From Pegoplata infirma (taxonomy: Eukaryota; Arthropoda; Insecta; Diptera; Anthomyiidae), in NCBI GenBank assembly GCA_963921195.1, contig OY992539.1, forward strand, positions 210,680,035-210,744,034: DNA of 64,000 bases. The letters are read 5' to 3'. The position numbers were made by a program, and so were the translations under genes. The notes below the pieces were generated by a model. It saw only the letters and a program-made list of their open reading frames with translations, was not told the origin of the DNA and did no database searches. Below, one piece after another: positions 47,933 to 57,142 of this stretch (position 1 is its first letter; the number at the start of each line of letters is the position of its first letter).

Positions 47933-48104
47933 AAAAAAGAAGAAAAAAGGAAATTTCCTTAAAAAATTTCCACATAAAAAAATCTCGAAATTCGAAAATT
48001 TATAGAAACAAGTCTGAACATTTTTCAGGGAAACATCTGAAGAAAACTTAAAGGAAAAATGTGACTAAATCTTAAAATTTTCTGAGAAAAAATATCTGTC
48101 GGTC

Positions 48105-48240
48105 TGGAAGTTCTTTTTATCGTCTCAGAATCTGAGACCATTCTAAAAAGAAGAAGGTCTCATAATCTGAGACTTTTTCTATAGGAAAAATGATTCAAAA
48201 TCTGAGACTTTTCCTGGAGGAAAAATTTCTCAGAATAATT
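48105..48240. repeat. 35-bp satellite fragment
   Basis: Three or four copies of the 35-bp unit: GTCTCATAATCTGAGACTTT, CTATAGGAAAAATGATTC and GAGACTTTTCCTGGAGG. Isolated and far from the main arrays; similar single traces exist near 32480, 39180, 45930 and 52650. Confidence 0.75.
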
Positions 48241-48327
48241 TTTTTACCAATTGCAACCATGATATTCTCCTAGTAAAGGCGTCTATTTCTCTATTTGTAC
48301 AAATTTTGATTAATTTTTATTAAATTT

Positions 48328-48882
48328 TTATACCCTCTACTCTAGTGGTAGAGGGTATATATAAATTTGTCATTCCGTTTGTAACTCATCGAAATATCGG
48401 TCTGGGACCCCATAAAGTATATATATTTATAATCCCCGATCGATTTTAAGAAATTCTAGTGATGTCCGTCTGTCTGTCTGTGGAAATGGTGATCACGGCC
48501 ATAATATTACACGGAGATGACTGAAACTTAACATATTTATTAGAATTTCTCCCGAGAAGTTTGGTATTGCATTTGAGCGATATCGGCGCTCAGCGGTTCA
48601 AAAGTTATGAACGAAAATGTAAGGGCACCTCAAAAATTTTAGTACATTCAACATAACCTAAAAATACAAAATGCCGTAATTCAGCTGCTGGTTGACATAT
48701 GTCAACATAATTAAACACTAAAAGATATTAAAACAAGTACGAACATATTTTTTGATAAAAAAAGAAAAAAATCGCGGATTTTTTTAACAATTTTTTTTTC
48801 GCGGAATTTTTTCAAAGTAATTTCTTTTTATATAATTTTATATAATTTGGCAAGGCCGAATTAAACTTTTTTACTTGTTATT
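48328..48882 (+). mobile_element. TACCCTCCACT dispersed repeat, near full length
   Basis: Starts ATACCCTCTACTCTAGTGGT and contains TTTGTCATTCCGTTTGTAAC, CGATGTCCGTCTGTCTGTCT, GGTATTGCATTTGAGCGATA, CAGCGGTTCAAAAGTTATGA and CAACATAACCTAAAAATACA. It ends TTTGGCAAGGCCGAATTAAA then TTTTACTTGTT. It lacks the GTGGAGGGTA block near its right end. Confidence 0.85.
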
Positions 48883-49090
48883 TGTTCGACCTTTAAAATA
48901 TTATATTTTGAGAGGTCGAGATCATTTTTCATGGTTGTAATTAGTAAAGAAAAATGACCTCGAGCTAAAATATTTTTTTTTTTAATTTAAAAAAATTTTT
49001 ATTCGACCTTTAAAATATTATATTTTGAGAGCTCGAGATCATTTTTCATGGTTGTAATTAGTAAAGAAAAATTACCTCGAGCTCAAATAT
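48883..49090. repeat. ~117-bp direct duplication with CTCGAGGTCA motif
   Basis: Two copies (48889 and 49006) of CGACCTTTAAAATATTATATTT-TGAGAGSTCGAGATCA...AATTAGTAAAGAAAAATKACCTCGAGCT. The two TCGAG motifs in each are inverted. The same word occurs at 17709, 45360-45490 and 50585, and single traces flank other repeats. Confidence 0.75.
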
Positions 49091-49096
49091 ATATTT

Positions 49097-50553
49097 TTAT
49101 ACCCTCCACTCTAGTGATAGAGGGTATATATAAGTTTGTCATTCCGTTTGTAACACATCGAAATATTGGTAGGCGCCCCAGTAGGCTAGTTGGTAGCGTG
49201 CTAGCCTATGAGTCTGGGTGTCGTGGGTTCGATTCCCACCAGAGGCCTTGGTCTGTTTCGCTACAACGAGACGAAGGTCATTGTTACCAGTTCTCGGTTA
49301 GGTAAAATTAGTATATAATTTGTAATTATGTGGTAATTCTTAATAAAATAAAATAAATAAATATTGGTCTAGCACCCAATAAAGTATATACATTCATGAT
49401 CCTCGATCGATGTTAAGTCGATCTAGCGATGTCCTTCCGTCCGCCTGTCTGTCTGTCCGTCCGTAGAAAACACGCTTACTTTTTAAAGACTTTACAGAGG
49501 CTACTGAAGTTTATCATATATGTTGGACATTTACCTGGTCAGGTTGGTACTGCAACCCAGCCAAATCGGTCCAGTGGTTCAAAAGTTATGAGCAAAAGAG
49601 TAAATTTCGGCAAGGGTGTTTCGCGAATTTACGAGATAAAAACACGATAACTTTCGAACGGCAAATCTGAGGGTGCTGAAGTGTTGCGCATATATTTCGT
49701 TTTAAATTTCAGCCAAATCGGTCCAGTGGTTCAAAAGTTATTAGCAAAACCGTAAATTTCAGATTAGTTTCACCTTAAATTCACGTGTGAAAAACCCGTT
49801 TAACATGTTTTAAAAACATTTGTAATACGGTATTTACACCAACGAAAACAACTTGTTTTTGAATATTTTTTCGGTTTTTGGCAAAAACTACATAAATTTT
49901 CCATACAATTTAAAAACTGCGTTGCCAACTAAAACTCGACAAAAACTAGAATTTAGGTTCTGGTCAATGCTACTATTAATTCAGTGTGAATGTTTTTTTC
50001 AATTTTCTTTTGGTAAAAACGAATGTCAAAATAAAAATATTTGTTTTTTTGTGAAATTAATATTCAAATCTTTTAAAAAAGTAAATAAATGTGTAATTTA
50101 ATTTTTTTAATAACGTGTGGCTATTGTTATTTTGTGTTTTTTAGTGAATTTAGAAAATAATTAATTTGATTTGACAAACAAAAACTCTTTTTATTCGGTG
50201 TAAACAGTTTGGTTTTCCAAAATTCTTTTTTGCCAAAAACAAGTTAGTTTTTGTTTGGTCTAAACATAGTATAAGTCAAAAAAATATTTGACAAGGTATT
50301 TTTGTCACACAAAAATATTTTTACACTAAAACAAAAAAAAATACACTCAAAAAAATTTACACTCAAAAAAAAATAAGTAAATTATTTTTTTTTTTTCAAA
50401 AATTAATAAAAAAAAGTTTTTTTACACAAAATAAAATACTTATTTCTTACCAAAAACGTTATTTTTTTAACGTTAGAAAATTTACTATCACTTAAAAAGG
50501 GCATTGTGGAGGGTATTCATAGATTCGGCCAAGTCGAATTTAACTTTTCTACT
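49097..50553 (+). mobile_element. TACCCTCCACT dispersed repeat, long diverged copy with inserted SINE
   Basis: Starts ATACCCTCCACTCTAGTGAT and ends TTGTGGAGGGTATTCATAGA-TTCGGCCAAGTCGAATTTAA. It is interrupted at 49171-49368 by a SINE. It contains CGATGTCCTTCCGTCCGCCT and two runs of AAATCGGTCCAGTGGTTCAA (~49563 and ~49716), so part of the interior is duplicated. The stretch 49800-50460 is additional AT-rich sequence, perhaps a further insertion. No protein was recognised. Confidence 0.75.
49171..49358 (+). mobile_element. tRNA-derived SINE
   Basis: A 188-bp element with a tRNA-like head. It has an A box-like TAGGCTAGTTGG at 49182-49193, a B box GGTTCGATTCC at 49226-49236, and a T-arm stem GTGGG/CCCAC around TTCGATT. 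The tRNA-unrelated body (CTTGGTCTGTTTCGCTACAA...) leads to a 3' tail TTCTTAATAAAATAAAATAAAT. It is flanked by perfect 10-bp duplications AAATATTGGT (49161-49170 and 49359-49368). Removing the element and one duplication restores the host repeat's CATCGAAATATYGGTCTRG phrase seen at 48388 and 19918. Internal RNA polymerase III promoter boxes are the expected driver. Confidence 0.92.
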
Positions 50554-51084
50554 TGTTTATAATTGTGATTAGTAAAGAAAAATGTCCTCGAACTAATTTT
50601 AAAGGTCAATTAAATAAATTTTTAATAAAAATTAATCGGAATTTAATTTAAACATTAAAAATGAAATCTAAAATTGAAAAAAAAAATATTTAAAATTTTA
50701 AAATTCTTTTTAAAATCATATTACTACAAATTCGATTGCCACCCTAATGTATCAAGAGTATGTTAAGAGTAAAATTTATCAACTTTCCAAATGTCATTAG
50801 TATATACTACCAACTAAAACAAAAAAATTTATAATTTTAATTTTATCATTACAAGTAGTAAACTAAAGTGGTATTTATCAATTAAACTGTATTGAATAAA
50901 CTTCAAGAACATGATAAATTGACAATTTAATTGTTATTTCATGTTAAACAAAATACAAAGTTAAGTTAATAGAAAGTTTATTTGATGATGATTAAAAAAA
51001 AATCAAATAATTAATAGGAAAGTAAAGAACTACTAAGGGTTAAGCAACAATGAGAAAAAGACAACTTGGGGAACATGTAAAGTT
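50554..51084. other. AT-rich sequence, nothing recognised
   Basis: One GTCCTCGAACTAATTTTAAA trace of the CTCGAGGTCA motif at 50583. No gene or repeat boundary. Confidence 0.4.
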
Positions 51085-51765
51085 TAATTAAAGTCGGCCA
51101 AATGAGACATCTGTGAAAATTCCGCAAAAAGAAAAATTTTGTTGCAAAAAAAAAATTCCGCGAAAAAAATTTGGAGTAAAAAATTTATACAAGGAATTAA
51201 AAAAAAAATTGGAAAAAAAAATCCGCGGAAAAAAATTTTTGGAAAAAAAATTTCCGCGGAAAAGAAATTTTGGCAAAAAAAAATTCCGAAAAAAAATGTT
51301 TTGGGGTACAAAAAAACTATGTTTCTTCTTGTTTAAATACCTTTTGTTATACAATTCTGTTAGCATATGTTAACCAACAGCCGAATTTAAGCATTTTGAA
51401 TTTTTAGGTTATGTAGAATGTAGCAAAATATTTCGTTTATAACTTTTGAACCGCTGAACCGATATTGCTCAAATGCAATACCAAACTTCTCAAAGCAATA
51501 GCAAGCAATTGTGCTAAGTTACAGTCATATATGTGGATTATTTTAGCGGTGATTTCCATTACAACAGACATACATAGCTAGAATGTAACGAAATGTTTCG
51601 TTTATAACTTTTGAACCGCTGAACCGATATTGCTCAAATGCAATACCAAACTTTTCGAAGCAGCAACAAGTAATTGTGTTAAGTTACAGTCATATCTGTG
51701 GATTATTTTAGGGGTGATCGCAATTTCAACAGATAGACATTGCTAGAATGTCTTAGAATTGTTTT
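51085..51765 (-). mobile_element. TACCCTCCACT dispersed repeat, minus-strand copy with internal duplication
   Basis: In reverse it carries the family phrases TTTTGAACCGCTGAACCGAT, ATTGCTCAAATGCAATACCA and AACTTCTCAAAGCAATAGC. The segment TATTTCGTTTATAACTTTTG...AGTTACAGTCATATMTGTGG occurs twice (~51427 and ~51595). The left part (51110-51310) is a run of CGCGGAAAAAAATTTTTGG words typical of the family's A/T-rich zone. Confidence 0.75.
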
Positions 51766-51983
51766 TTTTTAGAATCTTTTTTTTTTTGAGTGTAGAAGCC
51801 CTTATGTCGAACCACCACTAGTTTTTAGAATTTCTTTACATTACGCAAACGTTTCACCTATTTCTATAACAAAAACATGGTACCTGACAGAACTTTTGTC
51901 AATTTTTTTTATTTTGTTCCACAAAACTCATATTTTATACAAATTATTGAAAAAATCTAAAAATATTGAAAAAAAATAAAAAA

Positions 51984-52086
51984 ATCGGGATCCCGAAAAT
52001 CCCGGGATTGAAAATCAGAAATCCCGAGATTCGGGATTTGCCTAATCCCGAAAATCCCGGGATTTCCGGGATCGGGATAACCCGAT
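51984..52086. repeat. CCCGGGATT-type local repeat
   Basis: A short stretch of palindromic words: TCGGGATCCCGAAAATCCCG, GGGATTGAAAATCAGAAATC, CCCGAGATTCGGGATT, AATCCCGAAAATCCCGGGAT and TTCCGGGATCGGGATAACCC. It is markedly GC-richer than the surroundings. AGAAGCCCTTATG (51796) and GGAAGCCCTATG (52088) flank it, possibly the ends of one element. Confidence 0.7.
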
Positions 52087-52094
52087 TGGAAGCC

Positions 52095-52315
52095 CTATGT
52101 AGAATGCACTAAAATTTTCGAGGTGTTCTTACATTTTCGTTCATAACTTCTGAACCGCTGAATACCAAACAACTTAGGGCAACAACAAGTAAATGTGCTA
52201 AGTCTCAGTCACATATGTTTAATACTTTGGCTGTGATCACCATTTCCACAGACGGACAGACGGACATCGCTAGAATGACAAACTTATATATACCCCTATC
52301 ACTAATTGTAAGTGG
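52095..52315 (-). mobile_element. TACCCTCCACT dispersed repeat, minus-strand fragment
   Basis: ATGTAGAATGCACTAAAATT, TTACATTTTCGTTCATAACT, GAACCGCTGAATACCAAAC, CAGACGGACAGACGGACATC and a closing ACTTATATATACCCC TATCA: the family's 5' part in reverse. Confidence 0.75.
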
Positions 52316-52445
52316 AAAAAATCTCTCAGAGACATACTCCATAGAAAAAATGTCATAAAATCTGACAATCAAAATAAAATTAAAAAAAATTAGGAAAATC
52401 CTTAAAAATTAAATTTCAAAAAATATCAGAAATCTAAGAACAAAC

Positions 52446-52529
52446 ATATCGAGGGGGAATATTCAAAACTTGCTATCTGCTATGATATAACACTGCAGAA
52501 AGCAAGTTTTGAATATTTGTCCTCGATAT
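52446..52529. ncRNA. 84-nt near-perfect hairpin, precursor-miRNA-like (function unproven)
   Basis: Left arm ATATCGAGGGGGAATATTCA-AAACTTGCT; right arm AGCAAGTTTTGAATATTTGT-CCTCGATAT. The arms pair over about 29 positions with a 4-nt mismatched bulge (GGGG vs ACAA side), and a loop of roughly 25 nt contains a further partial match (TCTGC/GCAGA). Size and stem resemble a microRNA precursor, but a small MITE or chance TE hairpin is equally possible. Confidence 0.35.
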
Positions 52530-52699
52530 ATAACTTTAAAAAACTTCAGAAAAATGCTGTAAAATTTAGAAAAGATCAGAAAAATTAAAAAAAAAATATC
52601 CGCCCAAATGCTAAAAGATTCAGAGTTAAAAAATTTCTCAGATTCTGAGACATATTTTCTATAGAAAACTTTTCAGATTCTAGACTGTGATTTTTTTTT

Positions 52700-53330
52700 A
52701 TTTTCACTCTGATTCATGGAGATTATAGATCAGAGATTGATTTTAAAACAATCTATCGATGTCCGTCTGTCTGTTAAAATGGCGATGACTTCCAAAATAT
52801 TTCACAGATATGAGTGTAACTTCACACATTTTCTTACAGTTGCTTCGAGAGTTTTGGTATTTCATTTGAGCGATATCGGTTCAGCGGTTCAAAAGTTATC
52901 AACAAAAATGTAAGGATACTATGAAAATGTTGGTACATTCTAACCTAAAAATACAAAATGCTTTAATTTGGCTGCTGGTTGACATATGCGAACAGAATTG
53001 GTTACAGAAAGGTATTTAAACAAGTACAAACATATTTTTTTTTTACCCAAAACATTTGTTCGCGGAACTTTTTTTGGGCAAACATTTTTTTCCACGAAAT
53101 TTTTTTTGGGCAACCATTTTTTCCACGAAATTTTTTGCTAAATTATTTTTTAATATTAATTCCTTTCACAATTTTTTTACCTCATATTTTTTTTTTTGCA
53201 AATTTTTTTTCCGCAGACATTTTTTTCAAACTTTTTTATTTAAATATAGTTTTTTACAATAATCTTTTTTAAATTGTGGAGAGTATCCATACATTCGGCA
53301 AGGCCGAATTTTACTAATTTAGTTGTTTTC
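52700..53330 (+). mobile_element. TACCCTCCACT dispersed repeat, 5'-diverged copy
   Basis: GATGTCCGTCTGTCTGTT, TTTGAGCGATATCGGTTCAG-CGGTTCAAAAGTTATC, CTAACCTAAAAATACAAAAT and TTAAACAAGTACAAACATA, ending TAAATTGTGGAGAGTATCCA-TACATTCGGCAAGGCCGAAT. The middle has repeated TTTTTTTTCCACGAAATTTTTTT words. Confidence 0.8.
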
Positions 53331-53522
53331 TATTTAAAAAAATCATCAATTAATCTGTGAGGACCAATAATTAAACTTAAGCTCGACTTTAACTCAGACT
53401 ACCATTATTTGAAATTCCACGTCAACCTAACCAGCCACTTACAAATGTTTGAATTATTTCACAATTTTTGTATCAAGTCTCCCACTGTTAAACAATGACT
53501 TTAAATTGTTAATGACAAACAA

Positions 53523-53572
53523 TGACGTATGATTGATATTTAATAGAAAAATTAAATATTCATCATACGTCA
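53523..53572. repeat. CGTATGAT short hairpin, copy (strongest stem)
   Basis: TGACGTATGATTGATATTTA-AT and AT-TAAATATTCATCATACGTCA pair almost completely (about 22 bp) around a loop of roughly 6 nt. Several positions differ from other family members on both arms together, i.e. the pairing is kept while the sequence changes. Confidence 0.7.
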
Positions 53573-53704
53573 CCAAAACTATCAAAATATATGGCAATTC
53601 CCAATAATTGTTCAATGCAGAGTTTTTTAATTATGTCAAGTTTTGGAACAAAAAAAAACATTTTAATGATTCGTCACAACCGATTGCATATTGCGAGCTA
53701 CTTA

Positions 53705-54305
53705 TTACACCGTCCGACAAATATAAAAAAGTCGTTAAAAAAGTTTGACAATAGATACTAAATGTAGTAAAACTGCATTTACAGTTTTTCTTTTCGTAAT
53801 CCTGTTTCCCTTAAAAAGGACTTTATAGTTTTAGAGGATTAAATTCTATAAAATATTTTTTTAATATTTGTACTTTTCCTAGGATGCCACTGGTGATGAC
53901 AAATGAAAGGGGAGGATCGCCCCTAATTTTTCCATTTTATTATTTTTACATATCAAGAAAAAGAAGGTAAGTTACTGCCTTTCAAAAATGTATCCTTCAA
54001 TATCATTTAAAATTTCAACAAAATATTTTGATAAAGTTTTTAAACGACTTTATTAACATCCCTTTATCCTGAAATGGCAAAATAATAAAAATATATAAAA
54101 AAAATTAGGGGAGATCCTCCTCTTTCATTTGCTATCACCAGTATCATTTTAGGTCAAGTACAAATATTTCAAAAATATTTTACAAAATGTATCCTTTAAA
54201 ACTTTAAAGCCCTTTTAAAAGGAAACAGGATCACGAAATGAAAAACTGTAAATGCAGTTTTACTCCATTTTATCTCTACTTTCAGACGTATAAAATCCGG
54301 TTCAT
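53705..54305. mobile_element. ~0.6-kb fold-back element, ACACCGT type
   Basis: Inverted arms: GTAAAACTGCATTTACAGTT with AACTGTAAATGCAGTTTTAC; CGTAATCCTGTTTCCCTT with AAGGAAACAGGATCACG; CACTGGTGATGACAAATGAA with TTCATTTGCTATCACCAGT; GGGGAGGATCGCCCCTAATT with AATTAGGGGAGATCCTCCTC. The arms are about 200 bp and the centre is 53955-54050. A one-armed relative lies at 7.9-8.17 kb. Confidence 0.85.
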
Positions 54306-54394
54306 GTTTAATATTGGCTGTCATGCAGTGTTATAGTTACTGAATCCAAATATTTTGTATGGAATATATCTTATACATTTCGATTTGTAAGCAA

Positions 54395-56467
54395 TAGGGT
54401 GCTCCAAAAAAATGAAGTTGTTAAATATTGGCCGTAACTCCCCCTAGAAATATGCATTTGGGTGTAAAAATATGTTTTGCAAAATTATAGGGTAATCGGA
54501 TGTGGGTAAGGCGTGCCGCATCGGCCCTGAAGTTTGAAAAACGGATTACAAGGGGAAAATATGACTTTTTTGTAATTTTCTCAATTTTTTTGATATTTTG
54601 AATAAAATTTGAATTCAAATGGTCACTGAATTTTGATTAAGAGTTAATTGTCTATCAAATAAGGTATTAAAAATTAAAATCGGTTGAAAATCAGCCAAGT
54701 TATTACAACTTCCCCAGGCAACTAACGTGTGTCAGGCCACTTAATCAAGGAATTCTAGCCCCATTTTTGAAATTTATTGAAATTATCTACTGTAAAAACA
54801 TTTTTTTATTCTTCAAGTCCCAATGTACTATGAAGATAAATATTTTTCATTTTGCGTTTTGCTAACTTGTTTTAAATTAATGCTAAAGTGGTCTGAATTT
54901 TTCAAGACTATTTTCAAATCTCCAATTTTAAATTTTTATTTTTTTTGTTAAAGAAATTTTAAAAATTCGACTATTGGAGTTTAAGGATTTGTTAAGCACA
55001 TATAAAGGAATAAAAATCCCAAAAATTGTAGGGTTTGCTGTTTTCATTTGGGATTTACAGTGATTTAATTTTGGCGGATTTCGGGAAAGTAGTGATTTTT
55101 GGCCATTTTTTAGCTTTTATTTATTTTTTTTGGTTTTTTTTACAAACTTCATATGTTTTGGACCGAATTATATCAACACGAGATAGAATACTTCAATTCG
55201 CAAAATTAGGGTGAAATGGAGATATAAAAAATTGCCCCTGTTAAGGGTCAAAGGTCACATTTTAGAAAATTTTGAATTTTTAAACATTAACAGATTTTCT
55301 GAGTGGAAATATATGAAACTACTTGATGTCATTGTAAAAGGTCTTAACATATGTCTTTTTGTTTAAATTCAGAATATTAACCCTTTAGTGCTGGTGTGGC
55401 TTATTCGACCCTTTGATCAAAATACACTTACATTATCTCAATTAAATTAAAAAAATTATAGGCCCCAACAGCACTTAAGGGTTAAATATCTAAATTTTAA
55501 TTATTTGCCATTTAGTTTAGACCAATTAAAATAACATCAAGTAGATTCAGCAAAATCCACCCAGCAAATTTGTTAATGTTTAAAAATTCAAAATTTTCTA
55601 AAATTTGACCTTTGACCCTTAACAGGGGCAATTTTTTATATCTCAATTTCGCCCTAATTTTGCGAATTGAAGTATTCTATCTCGTGTTGATATAATTCGG
55701 TCCAAAACATATGAAGTTTGTAAAAAAACCAAAAAAAAAAATAAAAGCTAAAAAAGGGCCAAAAATCACTACTTTCCCGAAATCCGCCAAAATTAAATCA
55801 CTGTAAATCCCAAATGAAAACAGCAAACCCTACAATTTTTGGGGTTTTTATTCCTTTATATGTGCTTAACAAATCCTTAAACTCCAATAGTCGAATTTTT
55901 AAAATTTCTTTAACAAAAAAAATAAAAATTTAAAATTGGAGATTTGAAAATAGTGTTGAAAAATTCAGACCACTTTAGCATTTATTTAAAACAAGTTAGC
56001 AAAACGCAAAATGAAAAATATTTATCTTCTTAGTACATTGGGACTTGAAGAATAAAAAAATGTTTTTACAGTAGAAAATTTCAATAAATTTCAAAAATGG
56101 GGCTAGAATTCCTTGATTAAGTGGCCTGACACACGTTAGTTGCCTGGGGAAGTTGTAATAACTTGGCTGATTTTCAACCGATTTTAATTTTTAATACCTT
56201 ATTTGATAGACAATTAACTCTTAATCAAAATTCAGTGACCATTTGAATTCAAACTTTACTCAAAATATCAAAAAAATTGAGAAAATGACAAAAAAGTCAT
56301 ATTTGCCCCTTGTAATCCGTTTTTCAAACTTCAGGGCCGATGCGGCACGCCTTACCCACATCCGATTACCCTATAATTTTTTCAAAACATATTTTTACAC
56401 CCAAATGCATATTTCTAGGGGGAGTTACGGCCAATATTTAACAACTTCATTTTTTTGGAGCACCCTA
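54395..56467. mobile_element. 2.07-kb giant palindrome, TAGGGTGCTCC ends (hAT-like non-autonomous)
   Basis: Begins TAGGGTGCTCCAAAAAAATG and ends CATTTTTTTGGAGCACCCTA. The two halves are reverse complements along almost their whole length: CCGTAACTCCCCCTAGAAAT mirrors ATTTCTAGGGGGAGTTACGG, TTCTAGCCCCATTTTTGAAA mirrors its inverse at ~56090, and CCTGTTAAGGGTCAAAGGTC mirrors GACCTTTGACCCTTAACAGG. The unmatched centre is only about 50-60 bp around 55440 (TTAACCCTTTAGTGCTG / CAGCACTTAAGGGTTAA still pair). Differences are scattered single bases. TAGGG ends and size fit hAT-type fold-backs. It encodes no transposase. Confidence 0.93.
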
Positions 56468-57134
56468 GCAGACATGAGCTCAAATGTATTCCCTTCTTCG
56501 CTTACACCAAATCATTCGCTTCAGAGTACACTATTTTTAGAGTACAGTGTTTGCGAATGAGAATGTTTACTATGATGCTAAACAACAAATTGAAAAATTT
56601 GCTGTGCTTGTTTAAACGAACACGAAAAATGTCGTGTTTGAACAATTAGAATGAAACAAACGTTCGTTTTTAGAATAACAATTATAGTAGAGATTATAAA
56701 AATAACACCGTGTTATAGAATATTTTTAACATACACTGATCGCTTAGAATGTTTTTGTAAAAAATGTTTTAAAAAAATTGTTGGAAAACTTATTATAAAT
56801 ATGGGGGTAGTAAAAAAAAACGTTTTGATGAAAAAGTAAATTATGCTTTGTGAAAAAATGTATTAGGATGTATGTATGTATGTATAAGAAAAATATGCAA
56901 AATAATGATGTTAGTTTTTTGCTTGTCTTTTTACACTTGCTCGTACACGCACACGCACAATCTTATTGTGTCGTTGAAACAAATCATAAACATTGTGTTT
57001 TTTTTTTAACTAAAAGTATTCCCAACAACAATAAGTACCGATTTAAAGTTTTTTAAAATATGTTTTTTGCAAATATGTTAGGGTGAAGAGAAATAAAAAA
57101 GATTAAATAGTAGCGTAGTGAAAAATCTTCATAT
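56468..57134. mobile_element. left part of a host hAT-like element (interrupted)
   Basis: The start, GCAGACATGAGCTC, resembles the inverted right terminus at 61153 once its TAGGGT is removed (GCAGAAATGTGCAC; 11 of 14 agree). The interior shares CGCTTCAGAGTACA with the right part (60922). The 2.6-kb hAT at 57143 and a shorter one at 59766 are nested inside it. A second TAGGGTGAAG at 57079 may start yet another remnant that ends at CCACCCTA (60704). Confidence 0.5.
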
Positions 57135-57142
57135 ATGTATAT

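Noticed and set aside
49171..49245. Functional tRNA gene
   Set aside because: The B box and T arm are good, but the acceptor stem does not pair, and the sequence continues into a SINE body and A-rich tail with target duplications.
54421..56560. Matching 65- and 105-codon frames beginning MNSNF.QNIKKIEK
   Set aside because: They are the same stretch read on the two arms of the 2.07-kb palindrome; the similarity reflects the inverted DNA, not a conserved protein.
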